Position numbers and translations under genes: made by a program. Under the pieces are notes generated by a model. That model was given only the letters and a program-made list of their open reading frames with translations. It was not told the origin of the DNA and made no database searches. DNA of 64,000 nt from DATFVA01 sp963832715 (GTDB taxonomy: Bacteria > Bacteroidota > Ignavibacteria > Ignavibacteriales > Ignavibacteriaceae): the NCBI GenBank assembly GCA_963832715.1, contig CAWHVB010000010.1, positions 234,552 through 298,551 of the forward strand, given 5' to 3'. Below are positions 37,850 to 46,729 of the stretch, piece after piece (within the stretch, counting starts at the first letter, position 1; each line of letters opens with the position of its first letter).

Positions 37850-38734
37850 ATGGCCACATTAAGAGACATAAAGAACAGGATCAAAGGCGTACAGAATACA
37901 CAGCAGATAACCAAAGCTATGAAGATGGTTGCTGCTGCAAAGCTAAGAAGGGCCCAGGAAAACATTATCAACGCCAGGCCATACGCAAGGAAGATCGCTG
38001 AAATGCTTTCCCATCTTGTTACGGAAGAAGATGTTGCAAATAATCCTTTTATTATTCAGAGAGATATTAAAAACGTTGCTATTGTGATAGTTACTGCCGA
38101 CCGTGGCTTATGCGGAGCATTTAATACAAATATAATAAGGGAGACTGCAAGAATAATAAATGAAAATTATTCGGGAGGCTCTGCTGTTCCTCATCTCTTC
38201 TGCATAGGGAAAAAAGGATATGAATTTTTTTCAAAGAGAGATTATGATGTAACCGGTAAAAAGACCGGTATTTTCTCGTCGCTTTCCTACGAAGAAGCGT
38301 TGACTATTACGCAAGAACTGATAGAGGTATTCCTTGACGGCACCTTCGATAAAATTATTATAGTTTACAATGAATTCAAATCAATAATTCAGCAAAAAAT
38401 AGTAACAGAACAATTCCTTCCGATCCCGATCCGGAAGGATTCTGAAGAAGAAAGAAAAAACCAGCCAAATTATATTTTTGAACCTGACCAGAAGGGAATT
38501 TTCGATTATCTCCTTCCCAAACACTTAAAAGCCCAGATGTGGCGAATCCTTCTGGAATCTAATGCTGCAGAGTTAGGTGCGAAGATGACGGCTATGGACA
38601 ATGCGACTACGAACGCAAAAGAACTTATAAGGACGCTGCAGGTCAAGTATAATAAAGAGAGACAGGCAGCCATTACCAAAGAAATACTTGAAATTGTTTC
38701 CGGTGCTAATGCATTGAAGGAAAGTAATTCGTAG
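37850..38734 (+). CDS. atpG: ATP synthase F1 subunit gamma
   Basis: A 294-aa rotor subunit. The N-terminal helix reads LRDIKNRIKGVQNTQQITKAMKMVAAAKL (quoted in part: QITKAMKMVAAAKL). TADRGLCGAFN (~86) and the C-terminal AMDNATTNAKELI complete the family pattern. It starts 3 nt after atpA. atpD (beta) and atpC (epsilon) do not follow. In this phylum they commonly form a separate operon, so the enzyme is encoded at two loci. Confidence 0.96.
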   Translation: MATLRDIKNRIKGVQNTQQITKAMKMVAAAKLRRAQENIINARPYARKIAEMLSHLVTEEDVANNPFIIQRDIKNVAIVIVTADRGLCGAFNTNIIRETARIINENYSGGSAVPHLFCIGKKGYEFFSKRDYDVTGKKTGIFSSLSYEEALTITQELIEVFLDGTFDKIIIVYNEFKSIIQQKIVTEQFLPIPIRKDSEEERKNQPNYIFEPDQKGIFDYLLPKHLKAQMWRILLESNAAELGAKMTAMDNATTNAKELIRTLQVKYNKERQAAITKEILEIVSGANALKESNS

Positions 38735-38775
38735 CCGGATTGAGACAGAAATAAGTTTTAAAACACTGAGACACT

Positions 38776-40105
38776 ATGTTTGAAGATCTGCAACAAAAAT
38801 TAGAATCCTCCCTTAAAAAAATAAGGGGACAAGGAAAACTTACAGAAAAGAATATCTCGGATACTCTGAGAGAAGTCCGTCGTGTACTCCTTGATGCCGA
38901 TGTTAATTACCGTGTTGCAAAAGAATTTATTGATAATGTTTCTCAGAAAGCCCTGGGCAAGGAAGTACTTAATTCTATTACCCCGGGACAGATTAATTAC
39001 CAAAATAATACATGATGAATTAACCTCTCTGCTCGGAAACAGCAACAGTGAGATCAAAATTAATGGTTCCGGTATAACGATCATACTTGTTGTTGGGCTT
39101 CAGGGCTCCGGTAAAACCACTTTCAGCGGCAAATTAGCAAGAAGATTAAAAGAGCAGAATCGCAAGATTTTACTGGCGGCAGCAGATGTTTACAGACCGG
39201 CTGCTATTGAACAGTTGAAAACACTCGGCGAACAAATAAATGTGACCGTATTTTCTCTCGAAGAAAAAAATGCAAGAAAAGTGGCTTCTGAAGCCATGAA
39301 TTTTGCAAAAGAGAAAAGTTATGATACATTAGTGATTGATACTGCAGGCCGGCTCCATGTCGATGAGGATATGATGACAGAGGTTGCGGACATTAAAAGT
39401 CTTGTTAAACCCACTGAAACGCTATTTGTGGTTGATTCTATGACCGGTCAGGATGCAGTAAATTCTGCAAAAGCATTTAACGAAAAAGTAAATTTTGACG
39501 GTATTGTACTGACAAAGCTTGACGGAGACGCACGAGGAGGTGCGGCACTTTCTATCAGGCAGGTTGTAGGAAAACCGATCAAATTCATCAGTAATGGCGA
39601 GAAACTGACCGATTTGGAGATCTTTTATCCTGAAAGACTTGCCTCAAGAATCCTGGGTCGTGGAGACGTTGTCTCACTTGTAGAAAAGGCTCAGCAGAAC
39701 TTCGATGAGGAGGAAGCAGGGCGGCTAGAGGAAAAATTAAAGAAAAATAAATTTGATTTTGATGATTTTCTTAAGCAAATTAAAGCAATTAAGAAAATGG
39801 GTTCTTTATCTTCGTTATTGGGAATGATTCCGGGACTCGGTTCCCAAATAAAAAATGCCAATATTGACGATAAAGCGCTCGTAAAAGTTGAGGCAATTAT
39901 CCAGTCGATGACGTTCCAGGAACGCTCGACCCCAAAATTATTGAACGGCAGTAGACGGAAGAGAATTGCCCGCGGAAGCGGTACATCCGTGCAGGATGTA
40001 AACCGTCTTGTTAAGCAATTTGGGGAGATGCAGAAGATGATGGGTCAAATGGCCCGAAAAGGATTTGGAAATCCATCATCATTTAAGAATTTTAAATTTA
40101 ATTGA
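38776..40105 (+). CDS. ffh: Signal recognition particle protein Ffh, with a one-base frameshift
   Basis: The full span encodes Ffh, the SRP GTPase that brings membrane proteins to the Sec/YidC machinery. The N domain (MFEDLQQKLESSLKKIRGQG) runs in one frame to ITPGQ (~72), after which the conserved continuation LITKIIHDEL is in the next frame. Removing one A at about 38992 joins both parts into a 442-aa protein. The G domain then shows GLQGSGKTTFSGKLA, DTAGRLHVDE and TKLDGDARGGAAL, and the M domain ends RMGFGN-like ARKGFGNPSSFKNF. ffh is essential and no slippery sequence is present, so a sequencing or assembly error is more likely than a real mutation. Gene order with rpsP, khpA, rimM, trmD and rplS is the classic one. 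Confidence 0.9.
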
Positions 40106-40133
40106 AAAGCGACTAAATCAGGAGGCTAATAAC

Positions 40134-40649
40134 TTGGCAGTTAAGTTAAGACTAAGACGTATGGGAAAGAAAAAACAGCCTATTTATAAGGTTGTAGCGG
40201 CAGATTCCAGGTCACCCAGAGATGGAAAGTTTCTGGAATCCATTGGTTTATATAATCCGTTAACAAATCCGCATACTGTCGATATTAAAGAAGACAGAGC
40301 ATTATACTGGCTAAATAAAGGTGCACAGCCCACAGATACCGTAAAAAGTTTACTGAGGCAAAGAGGTATAACTCTTAAAAGAGAATTAATCCGTAAAGGT
40401 CTTTCTGAAGATAAGATTCAGTCTGAACTGGAACAGTGGACTAAAATGCAGGAAGCGAAACAGACAAGCAGGCATCAGGGAAAGAAAACTAAGGTTACGA
40501 CAGAAGAAGTAAGTGAGGAAGCCAAAGCTGCAAAGTCCGAAGAAAACGTTGCTCCGGAAAAGAACACGGAAAAGGAAGTTGAAACTGAAAAAAGTACGGC
40601 AGAAGTAAAGGGCGCTGCTTCTGATGAGAATACTGAAGCAAAAGAGTAA
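40134..40649 (+). CDS. rpsP: 30S ribosomal protein S16 with long acidic/lysine-rich tail
   Basis: The start is TTG at 40134, 8 nt after a perfect AGGAGG (40120-40125), giving (M)AVKLRLRRMGKKKQPIYKV. Reading further upstream in frame would add 23 residues out of the ffh end and is not supported. The first ~85 residues are the S16 fold (VVAADSRSPRDGKFLESIG, YNPLTNP). The remaining ~85 residues are a low-complexity tail rich in Lys, Glu and Ala, so the 171-aa protein is about twice the E. coli length. Such tails are common in Bacteroidota S16. Confidence 0.93.
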   Translation: MAVKLRLRRMGKKKQPIYKVVAADSRSPRDGKFLESIGLYNPLTNPHTVDIKEDRALYWLNKGAQPTDTVKSLLRQRGITLKRELIRKGLSEDKIQSELEQWTKMQEAKQTSRHQGKKTKVTTEEVSEEAKAAKSEENVAPEKNTEKEVETEKSTAEVKGAASDENTEAKE

Positions 40650-40722
40650 TCTTTAACTGAAGTTTTTCATTCTGTACGTTATTTCATAAGCTCCCGTGCT
40701 TTAATATAGGAGGCTTCTTTCT

Positions 40723-40956
40723 ATGAAAGAATTCATCGAATATATCGCAAAACACCTGGTCGATAACCCGGAAAATGTCTCTGTTGATGAGAAGGCTCCG
40801 GAAGAGAACAAAATAATACTTTCTCTTAAAGTCCAGGCCGAAGATGTAGGTAAAGTGATAGGGAAACAGGGCAAAACTGCCCAGGCAATGAGAACTCTGC
40901 TTACTGCCATTGCCGCAAAGGATGGGAAGAGAGCTATTCTTGAGATTCTTGATTAA
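40723..40956 (+). CDS. khpA: KH-domain RNA-binding protein KhpA
   Basis: A 77-aa single KH domain. The GxxG-type RNA-binding loop is VGKVIGKQGKTAQAMRTLL (~45-63, with IGKQGK). It is the usual partner gene between rpsP and rimM and is thought to bind small RNAs or rRNA with KhpB. TAGGAGG precedes the ATG by 9 nt. Confidence 0.92.
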   Translation: MKEFIEYIAKHLVDNPENVSVDEKAPEENKIILSLKVQAEDVGKVIGKQGKTAQAMRTLLTAIAAKDGKRAILEILD

Positions 40957-40967
40957 TTCTCTTCAAT

Positions 40968-41486
40968 GTGAGTGAATATTTTTTGATCGCCAGGATAACT
41001 TCAACTGCCGATAAAAAAGGATTTGTGAAGATTTATTCATATTCCGATTTTCCTGAGCGATTCTTTTCACTCAAAGAAGTTTACATAGATTTCTTTGATA
41101 ATAAGAAAAAATTTATTGTTGAAGAAGTTAAGAAATTAAAAAACGATTACTTTATCAGGCTTAAGAATTTTGAAACAGAACGGTATACAAAATTTCTGCT
41201 TGATAAAGAAATTTTTGTTGATGAAAAAGATGCTGTAAAGCTTCCTGAGAAAGTATATTTTGTTCATGATCTGATCGGCAGCAAGGTATTCAGGAACAAA
41301 AAGCTCTTTGGAATTATTAAAGAAGTTTTATCCTATCCCGCTAATGACGTTTATGTCATTGAATATCCCGGAGGCGGGGAGATTCTTTTACCGGCTCTTT
41401 CGGAACTGATTGAAAGTTTTGACGCCGAGAGAAAAGTGATGATCCTTAAGCCGGGAGAAAGTTTCTATGATGATGATGAGGATTGA
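40968..41486 (+). CDS. rimM: Ribosome maturation factor RimM
   Basis: A 172-aa protein with a GTG start. The N-terminal RimM barrel begins FLIARITSTADKKGFVKIYSYSD, and the C-terminal PRC-barrel contains VYFVHDLIGSKVF and LLPALSELIESFD. It binds S19 and helps 30S head maturation. The last ~11 nt overlap the trmD start, so translation is coupled. Confidence 0.92.
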   Translation: MSEYFLIARITSTADKKGFVKIYSYSDFPERFFSLKEVYIDFFDNKKKFIVEEVKKLKNDYFIRLKNFETERYTKFLLDKEIFVDEKDAVKLPEKVYFVHDLIGSKVFRNKKLFGIIKEVLSYPANDVYVIEYPGGGEILLPALSELIESFDAERKVMILKPGESFYDDDED

Positions 41487-42150
41487 CATAATCTCTGCTG
41501 TTCCTGAAATATTTAATGGCCCGCTGGATTCAAGTATTCTTAAAAGGGCACAGACCAAAAAAAAAGCGGAGATAGTTGTTCATAATCTCAGGGATTATGC
41601 GTTTAATAAACACAGGCAGATAGACGATAAGCCATTCGGCGGCGGAGCAGGGATGGTATTAAGGCCTGAGCCGTTCTTTGAATGTATTGAGAAACTGCAG
41701 GATGACCGGAATTACGATCATATAATATTTACCTCCCCCCGCGGGAAGGTGTTCGATCAGAATACTGCAAACAGGTTTTCGCTTGCGAAGAACCTGATGA
41801 TTGTTGCCGGCCATTATAAGGATATAGACGACCGTGTAAGGGAAAAATTCGCAACAGATGAAATCTCTGTTGGGAATTTTGTTCTTACAGGCGGCGAGCT
41901 TCCGGCTCTCCTTATTCTTGATGCAGTCATTCGTCTGATTCCAGGTGTTCTTAACGACAGCGAGTCGGCATTAAATGATTCTTTTCAGGACGGTGAAAGA
42001 ATTGCAGCACCGTCATATACGAGGCCGGCTGAATACCGAGGAATGAAGGTTCCTGATGTTCTACTCTCAGGAAATGACAAAGAGATAAAAAACTGGAAAG
42101 AAGAGCAGTCGAAGATTTTAACTGAGAAGTGGAAAAATTTTAATAATTAG
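41476..42150 (+). CDS. trmD: tRNA (guanine-N1-)-methyltransferase
   Basis: A SPOUT-fold enzyme methylating G37 of tRNAs. Four in-frame ATG codons occur at 41467-41478; the last one (41476) gives MRIDIISAVPEIF, matching the family start, so 224 aa. The knot region shows KPFGGGAGMVLRPEPFF (~50) and the SAM-binding DEISVGNFVLTGGELPAL (~125). Gene order with rimM and rplS is standard. Confidence 0.95.
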   Translation: MRIDIISAVPEIFNGPLDSSILKRAQTKKKAEIVVHNLRDYAFNKHRQIDDKPFGGGAGMVLRPEPFFECIEKLQDDRNYDHIIFTSPRGKVFDQNTANRFSLAKNLMIVAGHYKDIDDRVREKFATDEISVGNFVLTGGELPALLILDAVIRLIPGVLNDSESALNDSFQDGERIAAPSYTRPAEYRGMKVPDVLLSGNDKEIKNWKEEQSKILTEKWKNFNN

Positions 42151-42161
42151 CGGAGAAAGAA

Positions 42162-42506
42162 ATGGTTAACATAAATAATATATTACCAGAGCAAAACAAA
42201 ACAGACCTGCCGGCATTCAATTCCGGCGATCATATCAAGGTACACGTGCGTGTAATTGAAGGCGATAAAGAGAGAATTCAGCCTTTTGAAGGCGATGTAA
42301 TAAGCATACGCGGCGCGGGTACAAACAGAACATTCACCGTCAGGAAAATTTCCAGCGGCGTAGGAGTTGAAAGAATATTCCCCTACAATTCACCCAAAAT
42401 TGCAAAAGTAGAACTCCTTAAACAGGGTGATGTAAGAAGAGCCAAACTTTATTACCTTAGAAATCTTTCCGGAAAGGCCGCCAGGATTAAATCTAAAGAA
42501 TCCTGA
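42162..42506 (+). CDS. rplS: 50S ribosomal protein L19
   Basis: A 114-aa L19 of normal length. FNSGDHIKVHVRVIEGDKERIQPFEG and the conserved IRGAGTNRTFTVRKISSGVGVERIFP (in part: TVRKISSGVGVERIFP) identify it. It lies at the 30S-50S interface. It ends the ffh-rplS operon and is followed by a terminator. Confidence 0.97.
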   Translation: MVNINNILPEQNKTDLPAFNSGDHIKVHVRVIEGDKERIQPFEGDVISIRGAGTNRTFTVRKISSGVGVERIFPYNSPKIAKVELLKQGDVRRAKLYYLRNLSGKAARIKSKES

Positions 42507-42527
42507 TTAACTCCTATTAATATTACA

Positions 42528-42556
42528 GCCTCGCAAATGCGGGGCTTTTTCTTTTT
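42528..42556 (+). terminator. Rho-independent terminator after rplS
   Basis: GCCTCGC (42528-42534) pairs with GCGGGGC (42539-42545) over 7 bp with one T-G pair and an AAAT loop. It is followed by TTTTTCTTTTT. It is directly upstream of the next ATG. Confidence 0.9.
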
Positions 42557-42561
42557 AAATT

Positions 42562-43317
42562 ATGAACATATTATTTCCAGAAAATATTTTTACATCGATA
42601 ATTGCCCTCTCTCTTCCTGAGAACCTTAGAAAGACGCTTCGATTTCATCCTGCATCTTCAATTAGTGCGTCACTTGAAACAGATAAGAAGGCTGCAGCAC
42701 TAATACCTGCTATGGACATAATAAATCACAGGGATCTATATATTTCAAAGAAATACGGAATCTCCTTCGAAGGATCTCTATGCAATTCCTATATTTATTA
42801 TGCTGAAAACCGGTCGGTTAAATTATTAAATGCTTCAGGTGATGTATCATCTTCAGAAGTAATTCTGAGCAGGATATTATTTAAGGAATTATATAATGCT
42901 GAAATTGAAATCGGGTTATCTGCTTCGCTCGACAGGAAAACCAATAACCTGGTCGTAGCAGGGAAGCAGAATTTTTATGAGGACAGGTTATTTGACGGGA
43001 TCAGTTTTTCTGAAGAGATGATCGAACTTCTTTCGCTGCCTTACATTAATTTTGTGCTGGCTTCATCCGACGAAGAATCTCTCTTAGAACTGGAAACTGC
43101 ATTGCTGGAAAATGCTGCAGGTGTTTACGATAATTTTGAATCACCGGAAAAATATTTTTCTTTTTCTGAGAAGATAAAAGAATATATCAGTGAGAATATT
43201 TCATCCCTGGTACTGGAATTCCATGAACAGGACCTTGAAGCCATTACGCAGCAGTTAATGCTTCCTTATTTCCATGGGATGATTAAGGAGATTGTCGAAC
43301 CGAAGTTTGTAAGGTAG
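42562..43317 (+). CDS. MqnA/MqnD-like protein of unknown substrate
   Basis: A 251-aa cytoplasmic protein. The stretch AALIPAMDIINHRDLYISKK...GISFEGSLCNSYIYY resembles the MqnA/MqnD pattern (AlvP..dyl.h.d..i...IGI...G.v.Sv.l). The later section resembles the C-terminal helices of that fold (EYISENISSLVLEFHEQDLEAITQQL). MqnA and MqnD work in the futalosine route to menaquinone. The N-terminal active-site strand of true MqnA (YxNTxP) is not visible, so this may be a divergent relative of unknown role. It stands alone just after the rplS terminator. Confidence 0.4.
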   Translation: MNILFPENIFTSIIALSLPENLRKTLRFHPASSISASLETDKKAAALIPAMDIINHRDLYISKKYGISFEGSLCNSYIYYAENRSVKLLNASGDVSSSEVILSRILFKELYNAEIEIGLSASLDRKTNNLVVAGKQNFYEDRLFDGISFSEEMIELLSLPYINFVLASSDEESLLELETALLENAAGVYDNFESPEKYFSFSEKIKEYISENISSLVLEFHEQDLEAITQQLMLPYFHGMIKEIVEPKFVR

Positions 43318-43386
43318 GAGTATCGGCAAGGAAGATAGGAAAGAGAGTTATTTAGTGGTCGTTCGTAGTCATTCAATTGGGTTGAA

Positions 43387-43410
43387 TGATTGAGTGATTG
43401 AATGATTGAT
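43387..43410. repeat. Short tandem repeat, 8-nt unit
   Basis: Three consecutive copies of TGATTGAR (43387-43394, 43395-43402, 43403-43410), preceded by a related GTTGAA. The array lies in the intergenic space between two converging genes and does not look coding. Confidence 0.8.
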
Positions 43411-43434
43411 CCCGCAGGGTTGAACAGGTTGAAT

Positions 43435-43466
43435 AAGGCTGTCTTAATATTATTTAAGACAGCCTT
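43435..43466. terminator. Bidirectional terminator between convergent genes
   Basis: AAGGCTGTCTTAA (43435-43447) pairs perfectly with TTAAGACAGCCTT (43454-43466), 13 bp around a TATTAT loop. T-rich flanks on both strands let it serve the MqnA-like gene (+) and serA (-). Confidence 0.9.
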
Positions 43467-43473
43467 TTAAGTT

Positions 43474-44664
43474 TTATAATGCGACGTGAGAGATACTAAG
43501 AACGTCAGGATTTTCCTGCATTGCCTTGAGCTTATCTGCTGAAACGGGTGACTTCAATTTCATCGTGCAGCTTGCTGCAACACCACCCTGGAATATTACA
43601 TTTTCAATCTCTTCAATGTTGATATTGCCTTCACGGATTACATCAAGGATTGATGCAAGCACTCCGGGTTTATCAAAATGCTTAACTACAAGCTGGTACT
43701 TTGCGTCGGTAATCTTAGCCCTGTTGATCCAGTGAGCAATTACGCCGCTCGTTGTGTAATCCTTTATAATCCTTACTGTTTCTTCAGCTACGGCATTCTG
43801 CGATTGTTCAGTTGATGCACCTATATGATGTGTTACATACACATTCGGGTTATCTCTCAGAACGGAATTAACTTCTCCTGATTTAGATTCAGGCTCACCT
43901 TTGAATACATCCAGAGCGACTCTTATATTTTTCTGTTTGATTGCTTCAAGCATGTCTTCTTCAACGATTATATCAGCACGTGATGTATTGATCAAAAGGG
44001 CACCGTCCTTCATAAACCCGAACATCTTCTTATCAAATAATCCTTTGGTATCGGCAGTTGCAGGAAGATGAATAGTCACAATATCGCATAGAGGAAGTAG
44101 CTGGTCCATCTCAGAAAAGTCCTTGATCGGGACTCCTTCGATACGCGAGATATCTTTACCATAAACATTCATCTCAAAGGCAAGAGCACGCTTTGCAACT
44201 TCTCTTCCAATTGCACCAACACCGATAATCCCGAGGGTTTTTCCCTTAATGCCTTCGGCTTTTGAATATTCGCCTTTATTCCAGACGCCCTTTCTGAAAT
44301 CGGCAACATTATCAGGGATCCTTCTATCGAGTGAGATCATCAGACCCATTGCAAGCTCGGCGACTGCTACGGAGTTCATACCGGGACAATTCGCAACATA
44401 TATACCTTTCTTATTTGCCGCAGCGATATCAATATTGTTGACTCCGGCGCCGGCACGTATAATAAGATTAATTGTTTTGCTGCTGTTAATAGTATCAGCA
44501 TTTACTATTGTTGAACGCACAACCAGTATATCAACTTCTTTGGCTGCTTCAGGGAGATCTTTTTCTCCCAGTTTGGGTGAATAAATTACCTCCAGGTTCA
44601 TATCCTTCAACTGCTGTATATACTGATCGGGAAATTTATCTGCTATAAGTACTTTAACTTTCAT
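43474..44664 (-). CDS. D-3-phosphoglycerate dehydrogenase-like, short form
   Basis: A 396-aa D-2-hydroxyacid dehydrogenase with a C-terminal ACT domain. RAGAGVNNIDI, LGIIGVGAIGREVAKR, the catalytic Arg in INTSRADIIVE (usual ARG is SRA here), Glu in LDVFKGEPES and His in VTHHIGASTEQSQ are all present. The ACT part (KPGVLASILDVIREGNINIEE) follows without the intervening ASB domain of the long form at 14426. It is probably a phosphoglycerate dehydrogenase. Other 2-hydroxyacids are possible, because the GG after the catalytic Arg is changed. It is the last gene of an add-unknown-hutU-serA run. Confidence 0.82.
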   Translation of the reverse strand: MKVKVLIADKFPDQYIQQLKDMNLEVIYSPKLGEKDLPEAAKEVDILVVRSTIVNADTINSSKTINLIIRAGAGVNNIDIAAANKKGIYVANCPGMNSVAVAELAMGLMISLDRRIPDNVADFRKGVWNKGEYSKAEGIKGKTLGIIGVGAIGREVAKRALAFEMNVYGKDISRIEGVPIKDFSEMDQLLPLCDIVTIHLPATADTKGLFDKKMFGFMKDGALLINTSRADIIVEEDMLEAIKQKNIRVALDVFKGEPESKSGEVNSVLRDNPNVYVTHHIGASTEQSQNAVAEETVRIIKDYTTSGVIAHWINRAKITDAKYQLVVKHFDKPGVLASILDVIREGNINIEEIENVIFQGGVAASCTMKLKSPVSADKLKAMQENPDVLSISHVAL

Positions 44665-44706
44665 TTCTTCTCCATTTCGGTTTATTAAGTAAACTCGTCC
44701 TTAAAT

Positions 44707-46376
44707 TTATTTTAACATAGGAATTTTAACATTCATTTTTTTTGCATTTTCAATTGCTTTTTCGTACCCGGCATCGGAATGCCTGACAATTCCCATCCCG
44801 GGATCGTAAGTCAGAACTCTTTCCAATCTCTTTTCCGCTTCTTTAGTTCCATCGGCTACTATCACCATCCCGGCGTGGATGGATTTTCCTATACCGACAC
44901 CGCCCCCATGGTGAACCGATACCCAGCTTGCACCCCCCACAGCATTAAGCAAAGCATTAAGTATCGGCCAATCTGCAATTGCATCGCTTCCATCCTTCAT
45001 ATTTTCAGTTTCACGGTTCGGGGAAGCAACTGATCCGCAATCGAGATGATCTCTTCCTATTACTATCGGAGCACTTCACTTTTCCTGAAGCGACAAGGTC
45101 ATTAAATATTTTCCCCATCTTTGCACGTTCACCGTATCCAAGCCAGCAGATGCGGGCAGGGAGTCCCTGGAAATGAACTTTCTTCTGAGCCATCTTAATC
45201 CAGTTAATCAGAGATTTCTTTTCAGGGAAAGTTTCCATAACAGCTTTATCTGTTTCATAAATATCATTAGGATCGCCTGATAATGCTGCCCAGCGGAAAG
45301 GTCCTATTCCGTCGCAGAAAAGGGGTCTTATAAACTCAGGGACAAATCCGGGTATATCAAATGCATTGTCAGCCCGTTCTCTTTTGCTTCGCCGCGAATA
45401 TTATTGCCGTAATCGAAAATATTGATCCCTTCTTCTTGAAAATCCAGCATCGCCTGCACATGCTTGACGATTGTTTTCCTTGAGAGTTCAATATAATTGT
45501 CGGGATTATTCCTCCCTCAGATTGCAGAGCTTCATCAAACGACATCCCTGCAGGTACATAGCCGTTCAATACGTCATGAGCCGAAGTTTGATCGGTCACT
45601 ATATCAGGGATGATATTCTTTTCTAATATCTGCTGATGGATTTCTCCGGCATTACCAACAAGACCCACAGATAATGCTACACCATCCTGTTTTGCTTTTA
45701 ATACCATATTAAGAGCTTCATCAAGATCATCAGATATTTTATCGATGTATCCGGTTTCAAGTCTTTTTTCAATTCTTTTTCTATCTACCTCAACGCCAAG
45801 AAAGGCTGCGCCGTTCATAGTTGCAGCGAGCGGCTGAGCCCCGCCCATCCCTCCAAGTCCTGCAGTCAGTACAAACCGGCCTTTGAAATCCCCGTTAAAA
45901 TATTTCCTCCCGCATTCAGCAAAAGTTTCATAAGTTCCCTGTAGGATGCCCTGTGTTCCAATATAGATCCAGCTTCCCGCAGTCATCTGACCGAACATTG
46001 TAAGGCCAAGAGCCTCCAGTCTGCGGAATTCATCCCACATTGCCCAATCGGGTACAAGCATTGAATTGGAAATGAGAACACGGGGAGCATCGGGATATGT
46101 TTTGAAAATCCCAACCGGTTTACCTGACTGAACAAGAAGTGTCTCATCATTTTCCAGGTTCTTAAGCGAATTAATAATTGCCTCATATGCCTCCCAGCTG
46201 CGCGCAGCTTTGCCGCTGCCTCCGTAAATTATCAATTCTGCAGGGTTCTCTGCAACTTCGTTATCGAGATTATTCATGAGCATGCGCATTGCTGCTTCCT
46301 GCAGCCAGCCTTTACATGATAATTTATTGCCGTGGGGGGCTTTAATTGAAACTTCTTTAGTATTAACCGGATTCAT
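44707..46376 (-). CDS. hutU: Urocanate hydratase, broken by four one-base indels
   Basis: The span encodes a ~555-aa HutU, which hydrates urocanate in histidine breakdown with tightly bound NAD. The N-terminal part (residues 1-~285) is continuous: LIIYGGSGKAARSWEAYEAI, TAGSWIYIGTQGILQGTYETF, GLGGMGGAQPLA, TDQTSAHDVLNGYVP (each in part). After EALQ the frame is lost and regained. Deleting one base near 45521 and 45508, adding one G near 45374 and deleting one near 45073 restores LREENPDNYIELS, DYGNNIRGEAKENGADNAF, PIVIGRDHLDCGSV and the conserved C-terminal WVSVHHGGGVGIG. All restored residues fit the family, so sequence error is favoured over pseudogene. It starts 1 nt after the 111-aa gene. 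Confidence 0.85.
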
Positions 46377-46377
46377 T

Positions 46378-46713
46378 TTATCCTCTGAAATGTTTTTCTA
46401 AAATACCTTCATACTGATTAAGCATGGATTTATATATCCACTTTTTAATAAACCAGCTGTTTGCAGATTCCTTTTTTAAAAACTTTACATTCTCGTTAAG
46501 CTGATTAAGTAATCTTGTTCTCTCATCTTTTGTAAGTTTAACCGATTCAGCAGGGGCGGATAACTTTTCAAGAATTGAATTGAATGCCCTGGTCTCTGAA
46601 AAGTACTTATTATCTTCGCTGATCTGTTTAAGCACCTGTTTCGAGAAAGTTGTCAGCAGTTTTTTTTCGTTTTTATCAAACTCGAAATTATAGTTAGTGA
46701 ACAGTTTCTTCAT
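46378..46713 (-). CDS. Conserved-looking hypothetical protein between add and hutU
   Basis: A 111-aa, mostly helical and highly charged cytoplasmic protein with no signal peptide or membrane helix (KLFTNYNFEFDKNEKKLLTTFSKQ at the start). I do not recognise the family. It begins 16 nt after the add stop and ends 1 nt before the hutU ATG, so all three are translated in sequence and it is very likely real. A role in nucleoside or histidine breakdown is only suggested by position. Confidence 0.65.
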   Translation of the reverse strand: MKKLFTNYNFEFDKNEKKLLTTFSKQVLKQISEDNKYFSETRAFNSILEKLSAPAESVKLTKDERTRLLNQLNENVKFLKKESANSWFIKKWIYKSMLNQYEGILEKHFRG

Positions 46714-46729
46714 AGGTATTGGTATCGCC

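Noticed and set aside
38985..39000. Programmed frameshifting in ffh
   Set aside because: The shift site (GGACAGATTAATT) has no slippery heptamer, no downstream structure is visible, and ffh is not known to use recoding. A sequence error is simpler.
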